Shown here piece after piece: positions 54,921-64,000 of a stretch of DNA of 64,000 bases. The notes below the pieces were generated by a model that was given only the letters and a program-made list of their open reading frames with translations, did not search any database and was not told the DNA's origin. Source of the DNA: Epiperipatus broadwayi (lineage: Eukaryota; Onychophora; Udeonychophora; Euonychophora; Peripatidae); assembly GCA_028023455.1 (NCBI GenBank), contig JAQFVV010006198.1, positions 34,256,736 to 34,320,735 of the forward strand, written 5' to 3'. Every line of letters starts with the position of its first letter. Position 1 is the first letter of the stretch. The position numbers and the translations under genes are program-made.

Positions 54921-57043
54921 TGCATTTATATGTTGGACTATTTCCATCATCTAATATAAGTATTGAATGTCTTTAGAAAAAATTAACTTTATATAAATAT
55001 TCCAAGCACATTCAATTGTTAGTAATAGCAAACAGGTTAGTACACCTGGGTCTTGTTTTATGCGGTAAATAGGTTCCGCAGAAAACCCGCATTAAAAAAA
55101 ATTGCACAAAAATAGAAATCGCATAAAAGCAAAGCAACAAGGAAAAATTACTTTAAATTTGCATTAAAAAATAAGGAAATAAAGTATGACTAATAAAAAA
55201 TTTCAAATATTTGAAAAAAATTGATAGAAGACAAACTTTTTTTTTTACTTTTTTTATTAACTATACATTTTTTCATACATATTTTAATTATTATCACTAT
55301 TTGACAATATGCAATTTGTTTGTAAACTGGTAAGAAATCAGATTCATCACAAGAGAAAGTACAACTAGCGCCACTTGCAGTTTTGTGCTGTGTTAATGGT
55401 TTTCTGTCAATAATGTAATCAGTGATCAAACTTTGAGACAATGGTTTTACTAATTGTTTATAAAGCTCACGATAGTCAGATATATAACTATTTAGCTCTC
55501 AGAATTTAAGAAGTTCATTGCAGCAAACTTTCAGATTTCAGCATTTTCTGACATTTTTCTTTGTCTCACACATCAACGTAAAGTTTATGATTAAATGATT
55601 TTTTACTTATCAGAAAATAATAAATTTGTCTTCATTTGATAGATATTTTTGTTTACTACTGAAATAAATTTTAAATGTTCACATTTTGTTTCTATATTTA
55701 AAAAATGAGATCGCAATCAAAACAAAAAGATTATACATTATCATTAGAAAGATTATTTTCAGTTTACAAAATCAACAAAATCTTCGTTATTTATTGTAAA
55801 AATCTAAAAGAATATTTATTTTTGTTATATCTAACAAAATATGTTTTAAAAGTTTAAAATTTTTGAATATTTACTGCGATATTTATATACTCGCAAGTAT
55901 ACGCATGTGCCTGAGGCTACAGCCTTAATGAATATTATAAATTTATTATTATTTACTCATAAGTATAAGTAGGTTATTTACTTTGAAGCTAAGATTCTAA
56001 ATATAGCTTCAGGCCTTATTCATGTTAGCTGCTAATATAATGTTGTATTTTTGAAAAAAGTATTTCAAGTCAAAATAAGTTATTAATAATTTAAATTTCT
56101 TGATATCTAATAAATGTAGTGAAATATGAACTTCTTTATCGCATAAAAGAAAACCCACATAAAAAGATATTAAGAAGAAACATGAATCGCATAACTTCAA
56201 AACCACATAAAACGAGACCCAGGTGTATCTGCACATTGTTTTGAGAAGTTTTATTCTCCCCTCTTTTTCAGGTATTACTGGCCTGACCAATGACAGTACT
56301 AGCATGGGAATCGAACCTGGACCCTTAGTTTTTTGAGTATTGAATTTTAAGGAAATGCTGTAACCAACTGAGCCATTTTTGCAAAGGCAATAGTCAATAG
56401 AAATTTCACATACTTATCTATGAGGTTCCTCCTGATGTATCCACTTTTTACCAACAGCAAAGCTGATTAGTGGTTTCCATACATTATGTATAGTCACACT
56501 AAGTTAACTTATGAGATTGTTTGCCATTGTCATGGGAGCAGCTTTTTTAAATTTTGTTATTTGTACGTTTTCTTCTCTAAAAGTACAAAGAACAAAATTT
56601 AAAGAAGCTGCTCCCATGACAATGGCAAACAATCTCATAAGTTAACCTAGCGTGACTATACATAATATATGGAAACCACTAATCAGTTTTGCTGTTAGTA
56701 AAAAGTGGACAAATCAGGAGGCACCTCACAGATAAGTATGTTAAATTTCTACTGACTACTACCTTTGGAAAAATGGCTCATTTGGTTAGTGCATTATCTT
56801 AAAATTCAATACTCAAGAATCTAAAGGTCCAGGTTCGATTCCCATGCTAGTACTGTCACTGATCAGGCTAGCAACACTGGAAGAAGAGGAGAATAATGAC
56901 CTCTCGAAACATTGTGCATATATTAACCTGTGTGCTGTTATTAACAGTTGAATGTATTTGCAATATTTAAATAAAGTTAATTTTTTCTAAAGACATTCAA
57001 TACTCAGATGATGAATATAGTCCAACATATAAATACAACATCT
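54921..57043. mobile_element. Head-to-head pair of full SINE S1 copies
   Basis: A palindrome centred near 56578, with the left arm split by the 55043-56225 element. Each arm holds a tRNA-like head near the centre (56293-56372 minus, 56762-56845 plus: ATGGCTCATTTGGTTAGTGC then GGTCCAGGTTCGATTCCCAT), a hairpin block (GGAAGAAGAGG...CCTCTCGAAAC), and the S1 tail (TTAACAGTTGAATGTATTTG, ATAGTCCAACATATAAATAC). The inner arms (GAAGCTGCTCCCATGACAAT) are very alike. Confidence 0.8.
55043..56225. mobile_element. 1183-bp mariner-type TIR element with TA duplication
   Basis: Ends CACCTGGGTCTTGTTTTATG (left) and, reverse complemented, CACCTGGGTCTCGTTTTATG (right), with 21 of 23 bases matching, each flanked by TA (55041-55042, 56226-56227). 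The undisturbed right arm of the SINE palindrome shows the empty site. A minus-strand frame at 55190-55441 is open but not recognised. No DD-E/D transposase could be read, so this is probably non-autonomous. Confidence 0.85.
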
Positions 57044-57599
57044 TTTATGCTTTCTTGTTCCTTCAATTGTTTTAGTATATTAAACCAATCCACTTAACTT
57101 TTAGATAAACTACAGATAACTATTGCTTATTATTTTTTTAAAATGAAAATCAAAATTTTTATTTTTCATTCCCTCCCCTCCCACTCAACATATCTATTGA
57201 ATAAACTTTTATTTACATACAATGCTAAAACAGACAAATCATTGTTATTGGTTTTTTTTTTTTTTACTTATTAATATTCTTTAAAAATATATATTATTAT
57301 TAAATATTTGTTATTTAAAGTTGCAATAATTTTATTAAACAATGATGCTAAAAAAAACAACTATAATATTCCACAGATCAATATAAATACATATATAAAG
57401 CTTTTAGTAAAAGGAAGCCATTCCATTACAAAATTGATAATTGCTGTTGTAAATAAGTAACTAAGTAATCCATTGCAGTGGAAATATCTTTTCACAATTG
57501 TTGAGGATTGTTTAAAATGTTTTGTTTTTCAAAGGAGTGGAAAAAATAAGTGGTATATGTAGAAAAATAAAATAGAACTTTAAAAATTACAGATAAATA
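57044..57599. other. AT-rich sequence without recognised feature
   Basis: Nothing recognised. Confidence 0.5.
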
Positions 57600-57770
57600 T
57601 CAGTTTATTAAATAGAAGGGTTTGAACTTAGGATTTTCAGTCTATATTTATTCTCCATTTCATCTTAACCGATAAATGTGACCACATACATGTGTATCAG
57701 TTGTTTGAAATGGAATGGATGATGAATATAGAATGAAACCCCTAACTTTAAATCCCTCTTTTTACTATAG
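57600..57770. mobile_element. tRNA-like inverted pair, family A-type head
   Basis: Minus strand: TACACATGTATGTGGTCACA, ATCGGTTAAGATGAAATGG, then CTAAGTTCAAACCCTTC, an A-box to B-box tRNA-like unit with the same CACATGTA-GTGGTC linker that follows hammerhead A2. The right side (GGAATGGATGATGAATATAG, ACTTTAAATCCCTC) is an inverted partial copy. No hammerhead is present here. Confidence 0.5.
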
Positions 57771-58329
57771 TAAACATTCTGTATACTGAATGAATAGGTT
57801 AATGACAATTTATATCTGTTTACAAAATTTGCATATATGTAATTTTAATACCATAGTAATTATTTATATGTTTAAAAAAAAAAATCAGGATTTATACCAA
57901 TTAGTTGTAAATTTTTTTTTTATAACAAACTTGTTTTTATTTCATTTTAGAAATCTTAAATTTTTGTTTTTATGTGAAGTATGGAGCTTTGTTTATTTGT
58001 TTGTGATTTAAGATAATTACATATACAAAAAAAAAAAAACAATTAGAGTGGGATGATTTTAGATAATTAGCTTTTAAATTCTAGAATAAAATAATTTTAT
58101 TAGAAATGAAATCCTAAAAATTTTTTTGGGAAAAATGCAAGATTATTTTGTATAAATTTAATTATGGAAAATGAGCACACAAAAAGAAGAAATTTGTTCC
58201 TTTTCAAACTTATATGCATTGATTATATTATTAAATATAAACAATTATACTTCCTTGCTTGCAACATCTTGTGCCTACTATTATTTTCTTTGCTTACTGT
58301 TTCGACTGTACTCATGTATATGAAAATAT
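57771..58329. other. AT-rich sequence without recognised feature
   Basis: Hydrophobic frames at 57790-58011 and 58164-58391 reflect T-rich DNA and lack exon signals. Confidence 0.45.
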
Positions 58330-58378
58330 TTTTTAGCTCTGATGAAGGCCACTGGGCAGTTGAAACTGTAAGCAAAAT
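58330..58378 (+). ncRNA. Possible hammerhead-like motif, non-canonical
   Basis: GCT, CTGATGA, AGGCCACTGGGCAGTT, GAAA, CTGTA, AGC. Both core blocks are intact, the expected cleavage site UA is present, and GCT pairs with AGC. Helix II forms only with a bulge (GCC-ACTG-GGC) and helix III cannot close. Similar GATGAAGGCCAC...GAAAC blocks end many PLE and SINE sequences, so this may be a terminal repeat rather than a ribozyme. Confidence 0.3.
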
Positions 58379-59079
58379 AAAAAAAAGCTAAGAATAAGTT
58401 GTTATATTAAATAAGTGTATAAAATAGGGACTATAATCACAGTCAAAGAAAGAGAGCTTACTTATCCCAGGTTTTTTTTTTTTTTCACCTTCCACAGTCT
58501 CTGAGGATATTTTAAATGCACTTTTTTTTTTTTAATTTTGCAATAAATAACTTTTTTAACACATTTATTAACCATATTCATTTTTTATAAAACCTATAAC
58601 TTATTCTCCTTTTTAATTGTCTAAATCTTAATTATATAAAACTTGCTATATAAATGAAAGTCTTTTTCTTTTTAAATAAAAATTAAGAAGTATTAATTTT
58701 TTTTAGACAGCACTTTTTTTATAAATTGCCCTTGATTATCTTTTTTTTTAAATTTTTCTCTTTTTTCTTGTACATTACACCATCTCTTGTACCCAATTTG
58801 AAATTTGTATGAGTCTTTATAACATTTTTAATACTATTTATTTTTCTTCAAGACAGTAAATATATGGAAATATATTTTGCATAGTACTGCAGTGTGATTT
58901 TTACATGCTAAAGCATTAGTAAAATTGAGTATAGATTTTAAAAAAATATATTCCTTCATTTAAAGCTTCTTTTTTTTTTTAATAATTTATGTCATGATTA
59001 CATTTTCTGTATTCTGTAAAATTTGCTTTTAAGTTATTTTTATTAAACAGGCAAACTTTGACATAGTTTGCTATTAACT
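58379..59079. other. T-rich sequence without recognised feature
   Basis: Long T runs (58473-58486, 58523-58534, 58970-58980). No gene. Confidence 0.5.
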
Positions 59080-59439
59080 CAAAGGAGACCCTTTGATTCT
59101 TCTTGGAGGCTTTAAAGAAATCGAGCAGGATAAATTCCTAATGTCCACTCCATATGGTCTTGTCATTGCAGCTATTATTTATATAATATATGAACATAGA
59201 TAGACTGCTCACCAACATGCATTAACTAGTGTGGTGAGTTTATTGGCTTTTTGCCTCTAAGTTTAAGATCAAAAAACACCATGGTTTTTCTTCTCAGTTG
59301 CCTGATAAGGTGGAATGAATGTGTGTGTGAATGAAATTTTTTTTCTAATAGATATATACAATCATGACAGACAAAAATAAATTGTGGCCCCTGTTGGTAG
59401 CTGAAGACGGAAGGTGCTAAGAATCCCCTGATTGTAGAC

Positions 59440-60190
59440 ACAGGCTGCCATTTGATGATGACTTTTTATTTAGATACTTGCAACTGCAGATCACTTTCAA
59501 ATAAAGAAAGATTGCAAGAATTTTTGTAAAAGAACTGTCTCTTATTAAATGGGACACTATTGGACTTTGTGAAGTTAGAAGAAAAGTGAAGAGACAATTG
59601 TTTTAAAAAGTGGACATGTACTCTATTACAAAGGCACAAATATTGGAAATATATGTGGAGTTGGATTCATTATAAATAAAAAATGGAAGAACAACCTTGT
59701 GGAGATTGATGGTGTATTGGAGAGAGTGGCAAGATTAGATATTCAACTTAATAGCAGATACCAAATGCAAATAAGTCAGGTTTGTGCCCCAACAAGTTCT
59801 CACAGTGATGAAGTAGTAGAAGATTTTTATATGGATGTACAAAAGGCTTTTGATCCGACTAAACAACATTTTAAAATTGTTATGTGAGACTTTAATGCTA
59901 GAATTTGGTAAAAAATTGAAAGATGAAAGTGCTGTAGGTAGATTTGGTTATGGTGATAGAAATGAGAGAGGACATAGACTTCTGAGTTTGCAGAAAAAAG
60001 AAATGCTTTACATTTTGAATTCTTTTCTTTAGAAAAATATTAAAAGGAAATGAACATGTAAGCATCTAAATGAAGGTACAGCAGAATTTGGATTATATTT
60101 TGACTAACAGAAAATACATATGTCAAGATTGTAATATCCTAAATAAATTCCACACAGGAAGTGATCATCAATTAATAAGATGCAGGATAT
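59440..60190 (+). pseudogene. RTE endonuclease domain (EEP type), broken
   Basis: Across three frames: SNKERLQEFL-type start, WDTIGLCEVRRK (catalytic Glu region), GVGFIINKKW, RVARLDIQLNSRYQMQISQV then CAPTSSHSDEVVEDFYMDVQ (59699-59887), and DFNARI near 59888 preceded by a stop. The (G)DFNAR block carries the catalytic Asp and Asn of the APE-type endonuclease. GSDHQLIR near 60161 is the C-terminal SDHRLV-type His block. It would nick target DNA to prime reverse transcription. Confidence 0.75.
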
Positions 60191-60335
60191 GTGTCAGTGC
60201 AAAACTAAAGAGACAAAAATTATTTAAAAAGGCCAATATTTATAGTTGACACTTCTAATCTTCAGAGACATTCTCATGAATTTAAATTAGAATTTACAAA
60301 TTCAATTATTAGTAGATTTTGAACATGATTCAGAT

Positions 60336-60737
60336 TTGAATGAAATTAATAGGAAAATAACTGATACACTTTTAAAAACTATAACAAAGATAGCTGGTAG
60401 ACAAAAGCAACAATTGATTAATAAAATTTCTACTGAGACTAGAGAAATTATGAAGATATATAAAAATGATACATTAAGAAGGATTGAGTATCTCGAATTT
60501 TGTAAAATGGTACGAAAAAGAGTTGATAATGATATAAGAAAATATAATTGTGAACTAGCAAGAAAAGCTAAAGAAGTGATAAAAGTCTCGAAGAGTGTAA
60601 AACAACATTTTGGTATTGGTAGGAAACACATATCTGCAATAAGAGAAAAAGATGGAATTATTACTAAAAAGAGAGATGACATCATGAAATGGGTAGAAGA
60701 GTTCTATCAAGAATTATATAGAAATAAACAACAATGA
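60336..60737 (+). pseudogene. RTE linker between endonuclease and RT
   Basis: 133 open codons, Lys/Glu-rich, with RKRVDNDIRKYN, SVKQHFGIGRKHISAIREKD and KWVEEFYQELYRNK. The last block (WxxFYxxLY) regularly precedes the RT of RTE elements. It is followed by NEEMRHAIKFI near 60780, the usual A-xxMKxxKAxG entry. Confidence 0.7.
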
Positions 60738-60779
60738 GCCCCTACATCTATTATAGCTTCTGAATTGCTCAGGATTTTA

Positions 60780-61760
60780 AATGAAGAAATGAGACATGCA
60801 ATTAAATTTATTTAGAAGGGGAAAACTCCAAGTAATGATAGAATTATAATTGATATATTAAAAGAAGCAAGTGAAGAAATAAAAAAATTTTGGGCAAAGT
60901 TATATACCAAATATCTAAATGATAAAGATGTACCAGATGATTGGAATAATACAGTATTAATATTTTAAAAAGGTGATAAAGAAGATATTAATAATTACAC
61001 ACCTATTAGTCTTTTATCTACAAACAACATTGGATTTCAACTACCCAAAAGAACAAGCTTGCTTTAAAAGTGCTTTTAGTAGAGAAGATCATATTCAAGT
61101 ATTGGGAGAAGTTATACAAAGGACCAATGAGAGTTGCCATTATGCTTTGAATTTGTAGATTATGAAAAGGCATTTAATTTATAAGCATTTCTTGAATGAT
61201 TAAAGCATGGTATCATCAAGGTATAGTCCCAGGATATTGTCGTATTTTAAAGAATATTTATAAAAATGCTACAGCAACAACAAGATTACATAATGATACT
61301 AGGAAGGTTAACATTTAGAAGGGTATAAGACAGGGTGACTCCATATCTCCAAAACTTTTTATAGCAGTGCTGCAAGAAGTATTTTGTGAATTAAAATGGG
61401 AAACTAAAGGAGTGAAAGTAAATGGAGATTATCTAAGTTATTTAGATTTTGCCGATGATATAGTTGTTTTTGCAAATAATGCTTCAGGAAATGTTGCAAG
61501 AATTACCATATGAAAGTAAGAATATAGGACTAAAGATAAATGTTAAAAAGACTAAAGTAATGTTCAATGGATTTTCTCAAAAGATGAAAATAAAGATTGA
61601 TTATGATGAGTTAAAGGAAGTTAACAACTATAAATACCTTGGTCAGATTATTACTACAGATGGAAACATAATGGATGAAATTAGTCAAATAATTACACTT
61701 GTTTGGAATGCTTTTAGTAAAAGTAACTTAATATTAAAAGGAAATATGCCTATGAGTTTG
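60780..61760 (+). pseudogene. RTE reverse transcriptase domain, broken
   Basis: Motifs in order, in changing frames: GKTPSNDRIIIDILKEASEE, VPDDWNNTVLIF, YTPISLLS, FQLPKEQACFKSAFSREDHI, YEKAFN (catalytic Asp altered), IRQGDSISPKLF, and YLDFADDIVVFAN near 61440-61475 with the catalytic Asp pair. The thumb follows in 61464-61841 (INVKKTKVMFNGFSQKMKI, VNNYKYLGQIITTDGN). Frameshifts near 61020, 61160 and 61490 disable it. Confidence 0.75.
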
Positions 61761-61779
61761 AAAAAGTTTTTTAATAAAT

Positions 61780-62057
61780 GTGTTTTACTGGTTATTACTT
61801 ATGGATCTGAGACTTGGACACTTAATAGAAGAATGATGTAGAGACTTCAGACCGTTCAAAGAAGTATGGAGAGATGTATATTAGGAGTAACAAGAAGAGA
61901 TCGAAAACGCAATATATGGATAAGAGAACAAAAATGTGTTACTGACATTGTTGAAAGAATTAAAAGACTGAAGTGGAGTTGGGCTGGACATATTTCTAGA
62001 AGGGATAATAATAGATGGACAGTTGAAATCTTAAACTGGATTCCAAGAGATTGTTAA
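61780..62057 (+). pseudogene. RTE C-terminal region
   Basis: YGSETWTLNRRMM ends at a stop at 61841. The next frame (61866-62057) reads MERCILGVTRRDRKRN, VERIKRLKWSWAGHISRRDN and LNWIPRD. These are the conserved C-terminal blocks of RTE-like LINEs. The same DNA is found in the 3' fragments at 25.6, 30.3 and 40.8 kb. Confidence 0.75.
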
Positions 62058-62200
62058 AAACCCAGAAAAAGACTACGTGAGCTGGATGGATGAAATAAAG
62101 TGTGCAGGGGTAATGTGGAAAAAAGAGGCTAGAAATCGAAGATGAAATGAACTTGGAAAGACTTCATCTGCAGTGGATTAATAATGGTTGACGATGATAA

Positions 62201-63380
62201 TGTTGAATAAATTATTATGTCTAGAATTATATAGTTCACCTATCTTTTGTAACAGAAAAATTTGTATAAAATTGTTTTTAATAGTTTTATAAATTTGGAA
62301 TTATATTTTTTAGAAAAATATGGCATTTAAGGGACAAAGTGTTATTAAATATTTTTTAAAAGGCTATAAAATGTTAAATATTCACCAGGCCATTAGTTGT
62401 CCACCTGTAATTACGTAATTTCTGAAATTTTGGAAATCATACTTGAAGATTGAATAATATATAAAATCTTAACCAATTTTATTAGTAAATAAATTACATC
62501 TAAAAATAAAAGCGTTTTTGATAACATTCTATTCAATGAGTATGTTATATATGAATTTTTAGCACATTTTATTGTGGTGATATTCAGCTTGTATGCACCA
62601 AGCTGATATTTGTTCTTAAAATTTGTAAAAGCTTTCATACCATTTGCTAAATATTTTTAAACATAGGTATTTATTATTTTTATACATTTAATACTTATTT
62701 CACCGCACACATAAATAAAGGCTTGTAGATTAAATTGTAGGAATTTATTATTTTTATGTGACTTGTAGCAATGAATGATATGTTGTTGGTTATTTGTACA
62801 ATAAAATCTGTCCCTTAACAAACAATTATCATAAAATGAAATCTCCTAACACCTTCCAAATGAATTAAGTTATTCGGAATTGCACCAATCACTTTTACAT
62901 TACCTCTGAATTAATATCCTATTCACCCAGCTATTCATTATGTGTTCGGTTTGTTTTGAAGATTTAAATTAAATGACAATTGTTGTATAATCATAAGTAT
63001 GGATAGTTAATTGAATCTATTTTCTGTAAAATTATGTCATTTAATTAAATAATTCTTAAAATGAAACAATAACTTCCTAAATATGGCAAAGCAGTATCCA
63101 GTTTTTATTGCTGAATCAAAAGTCGATACCGAGATGTGATGATAGTGAATAATATAACTGGAAGCAAAAAATTATATCTCTGAAATAATAAGCAGTTTGA
63201 GTACATCTTAATTGCTAATGATGGGTATATTGAAAATCAAACAAATATTTGGAAATTTTGTTAGTTTCATACCTGTATTCATAAACATTTTAATATTTTA
63301 TTGCAGCTTAACAGGTATTTAAAGTCAAAGATAGATACATGTGTATAAATAATATTTAAATAGAAATATATTTTCTATAC
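62201..63380. other. AT-rich sequence without recognised feature
   Basis: Nothing recognised. Confidence 0.5.
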
Positions 63381-63389
63381 TGAAACTTA

Positions 63390-63460
63390 ATGCAATTAGA
63401 AAGGATTTGAACTCAGACTTTCAAGTTCCTTACATCTATCCACTATCGTATACATCCAAA
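63390..63460 (-). mobile_element. tRNA-like region following hammerhead A2
   Basis: Minus strand, after the ribozyme and a CACATGTACATATGTGGTCG linker: GTATACGATAGTGGATAGAT (A-box-like), ACTTGAAAGTCTGAGTTCAA and ATCC (B-box-like). The spacing suits a tRNA-derived pol III promoter region lying 3' of the ribozyme. Confidence 0.5.
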
Positions 63461-63495
63461 ACAAACGACCACATATGTACATGTGTAAAAGATAA

Positions 63496-63554
63496 ATGAT
63501 CTCCAATATTCCTATTTCACGCTGAACCAGCACTCATCAGTTGGTCCAAATCAT
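63496..63554 (-). ncRNA. Type I hammerhead ribozyme, family A copy 2, intact fold
   Basis: Minus strand in order: ATGAT, loop TTGGA, CCAA, core CTGATGA, helix II GTGCTGGTTCAGCGT (6 bp with two wobbles, loop GTT), core GAAA, helix III AT-AGGA-AT, cleavage base A, TTGG, loop AG, ATCAT. Helix I is 4 bp plus 5 bp across an asymmetric internal loop, the feature that natural type I hammerheads use for loop contacts. Every conserved core position is met. Best candidate for an active ribozyme in the window. Confidence 0.85.
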
Positions 63555-63875
63555 CTCCCACACACATAATGAGTGCTCAGTTTAATCTTCAAACTTTAAT
63601 GGATATGTTTCAACTCTTTAGCTACTCATATCATTGAAAATCTGATAATTGAATGCTCAAAGCCCTTGTTGATGCCAATATTTTTGACTTTGAGTCAACA
63701 TGGGTATGACAATAATATTGGCATCAACAAGGGCTTTGAGCATTCCATTATCAATTTTTAATGATACAGATGGCTAAAGAGTTGAAGAGTGAAGAAGACT
63801 GAAGCATGTCCACTAAAGTTTGAAGATTTGCTATCTTAATATAAACTAGCACTGGTGTATATATATATGAGAGAT

Positions 63876-63935
63876 GATGATCTGGACCAACTGATGAGTG
63901 ATGGTTCAGTACGAAATACATATATTGGAAATGAT
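63876..63935 (+). ncRNA. Type I hammerhead ribozyme motif, family A copy 3
   Basis: GATGAT, CTGGA loop, CCAA, CTGATGA, helix II GTGATGGTTCAGTAC (one A-G mismatch), GAAA, helix III AT-ACAT-AT, A, TTGG, loop AA, ATGAT. Core complete. Distal helix I pairs at 4 of 5 positions. Helix III keeps its two pairs while its loop differs from the other two copies. Confidence 0.75.
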
Positions 63936-64000
63936 TTATTTTTTCCACATGTATATTGCACCGTCCCCTTGTTATTGTATCAGCTCCCTATTAAACCGTT

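Larger units (their letters stand above)
59080..62200 (+). mobile_element. RTE-type LINE, best preserved copy
   Basis: Leader 59080-59440 (CCTAATGTCCACTCCATATG; GGAAGGTGCTAAGAATCCCC), endonuclease about 59440-60190, linker to about 60760, RT about 60780-61760, C-terminal region to 62055, 3' end with a GATGATAAT simple repeat near 62200. The order endonuclease then RT with no separate ORF1, the YEKAF motif, and the C-terminal RLKWSWAGHISRRDNNRW block fit RTE-type elements. About seven frameshifts or stops break the frame, so it cannot move. The other RTE pieces at 0.3, 2.2, 21, 25.5, 30.2 and 40.6 kb were recognised by matching this one. Confidence 0.8.
63476..63957. mobile_element. Family A palindrome with a hammerhead in each arm
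   Basis: A minus-strand arm (63476-63690) and plus-strand arm (63712-63957) mirror each other. The centre is AATGCTCAAAGCCCTTGTTG then ATGCCAATATT against its complement. Outward of this come GCTAAAGAGTTGAA, AGTTTGAAGAT, GAGATGAT and the ribozyme. The arms differ by scattered changes and small indels. Confidence 0.8.

Noticed and set aside
57790-58391. Two hydrophobic frames as small genes
   Set aside because: No exon signals; the second overlaps the repeat-like GATGAAGGCCAC block.

Overview
The window looks like AT-rich, gene-poor nuclear DNA of an invertebrate animal. Spliced-gene signals, poly-A retroposons, Penelope-like elements (PLEs), RTE-type and Jockey-like LINEs, Tc1/mariner-type TIR elements and tRNA-derived SINEs all point to a metazoan. 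The phylum cannot be fixed from the sequence. Nearly all long reading frames are transposon fragments or chance frames. No bacterial-type genes, CRISPR arrays or rRNA genes were seen.

The only host-gene signal is on the minus strand near 13.2-13.5 kb. A GC-rich promoter-like patch has two TGACGT sites. It is followed by a tiny first coding exon (ATG A | GTAAGA) and a 98-nt second exon with good splice sites and an acidic open frame. A weaker candidate exon of the same strand lies near 9.3 kb. The protein is not recognised.

Layout: 0-2.3 kb, decayed RTE LINE pieces; 3.1-4.0 kb, a mariner-like TIR element with a SINE nested inside it; 5.3-6.1 kb, an 830-bp TIR element with an 8-bp target duplication; 9-13.5 kb, the host-gene region; 14.8-18.9 kb, two minus-strand pieces of a Jockey-like LINE; 21-24.1 kb, a degenerate RTE copy; 25-35 kb, LINE scraps, SINEs and small TIR elements; 34.8-35.2 kb, a 127-bp tandem array; 36.5-38.6 kb, foldback elements; 39.1-40.2 kb, a 342-bp satellite array; 40.6-42.2 kb, an RTE 3' end followed by a PLE fragment; 45.1-50.9 kb, two PLE copies head to head, the left one split by a 2265-bp solo-LTR-like insertion; 51-53.3 kb, a cluster of ribozyme-bearing repeats and a LINE C-terminal zinc-knuckle remnant; 54.9-57.0 kb, a SINE palindrome split by a 1183-bp mariner-type element; 59.1-62.2 kb, the best preserved RTE LINE; 63.5-63.96 kb, a palindrome with a hammerhead motif in each arm.

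The most notable result is that at least three unrelated repeat families carry sequences that fold as type I hammerhead ribozymes: family A (33.3 and 63.5-63.9 kb), family B (10.2, 43.7, 51.3-52.6 kb) and family C (29.1 kb). Family A has complete CTGATGA and GAAA cores and a two-part helix I with an internal loop, and tRNA-like sequence follows the ribozyme in two of its three copies. Family B shows a paired base change in helix II between copies, and one copy is a TTAA-flanked element with inverted ends. Family C keeps a perfect 6+8 bp helix I with a decayed core and sits inside an element with 36-bp inverted ends. Together they suggest a local radiation of ribozyme-bearing non-autonomous elements (retrozyme-like or PLE-dependent), repeatedly arranged as head-to-head palindromes.
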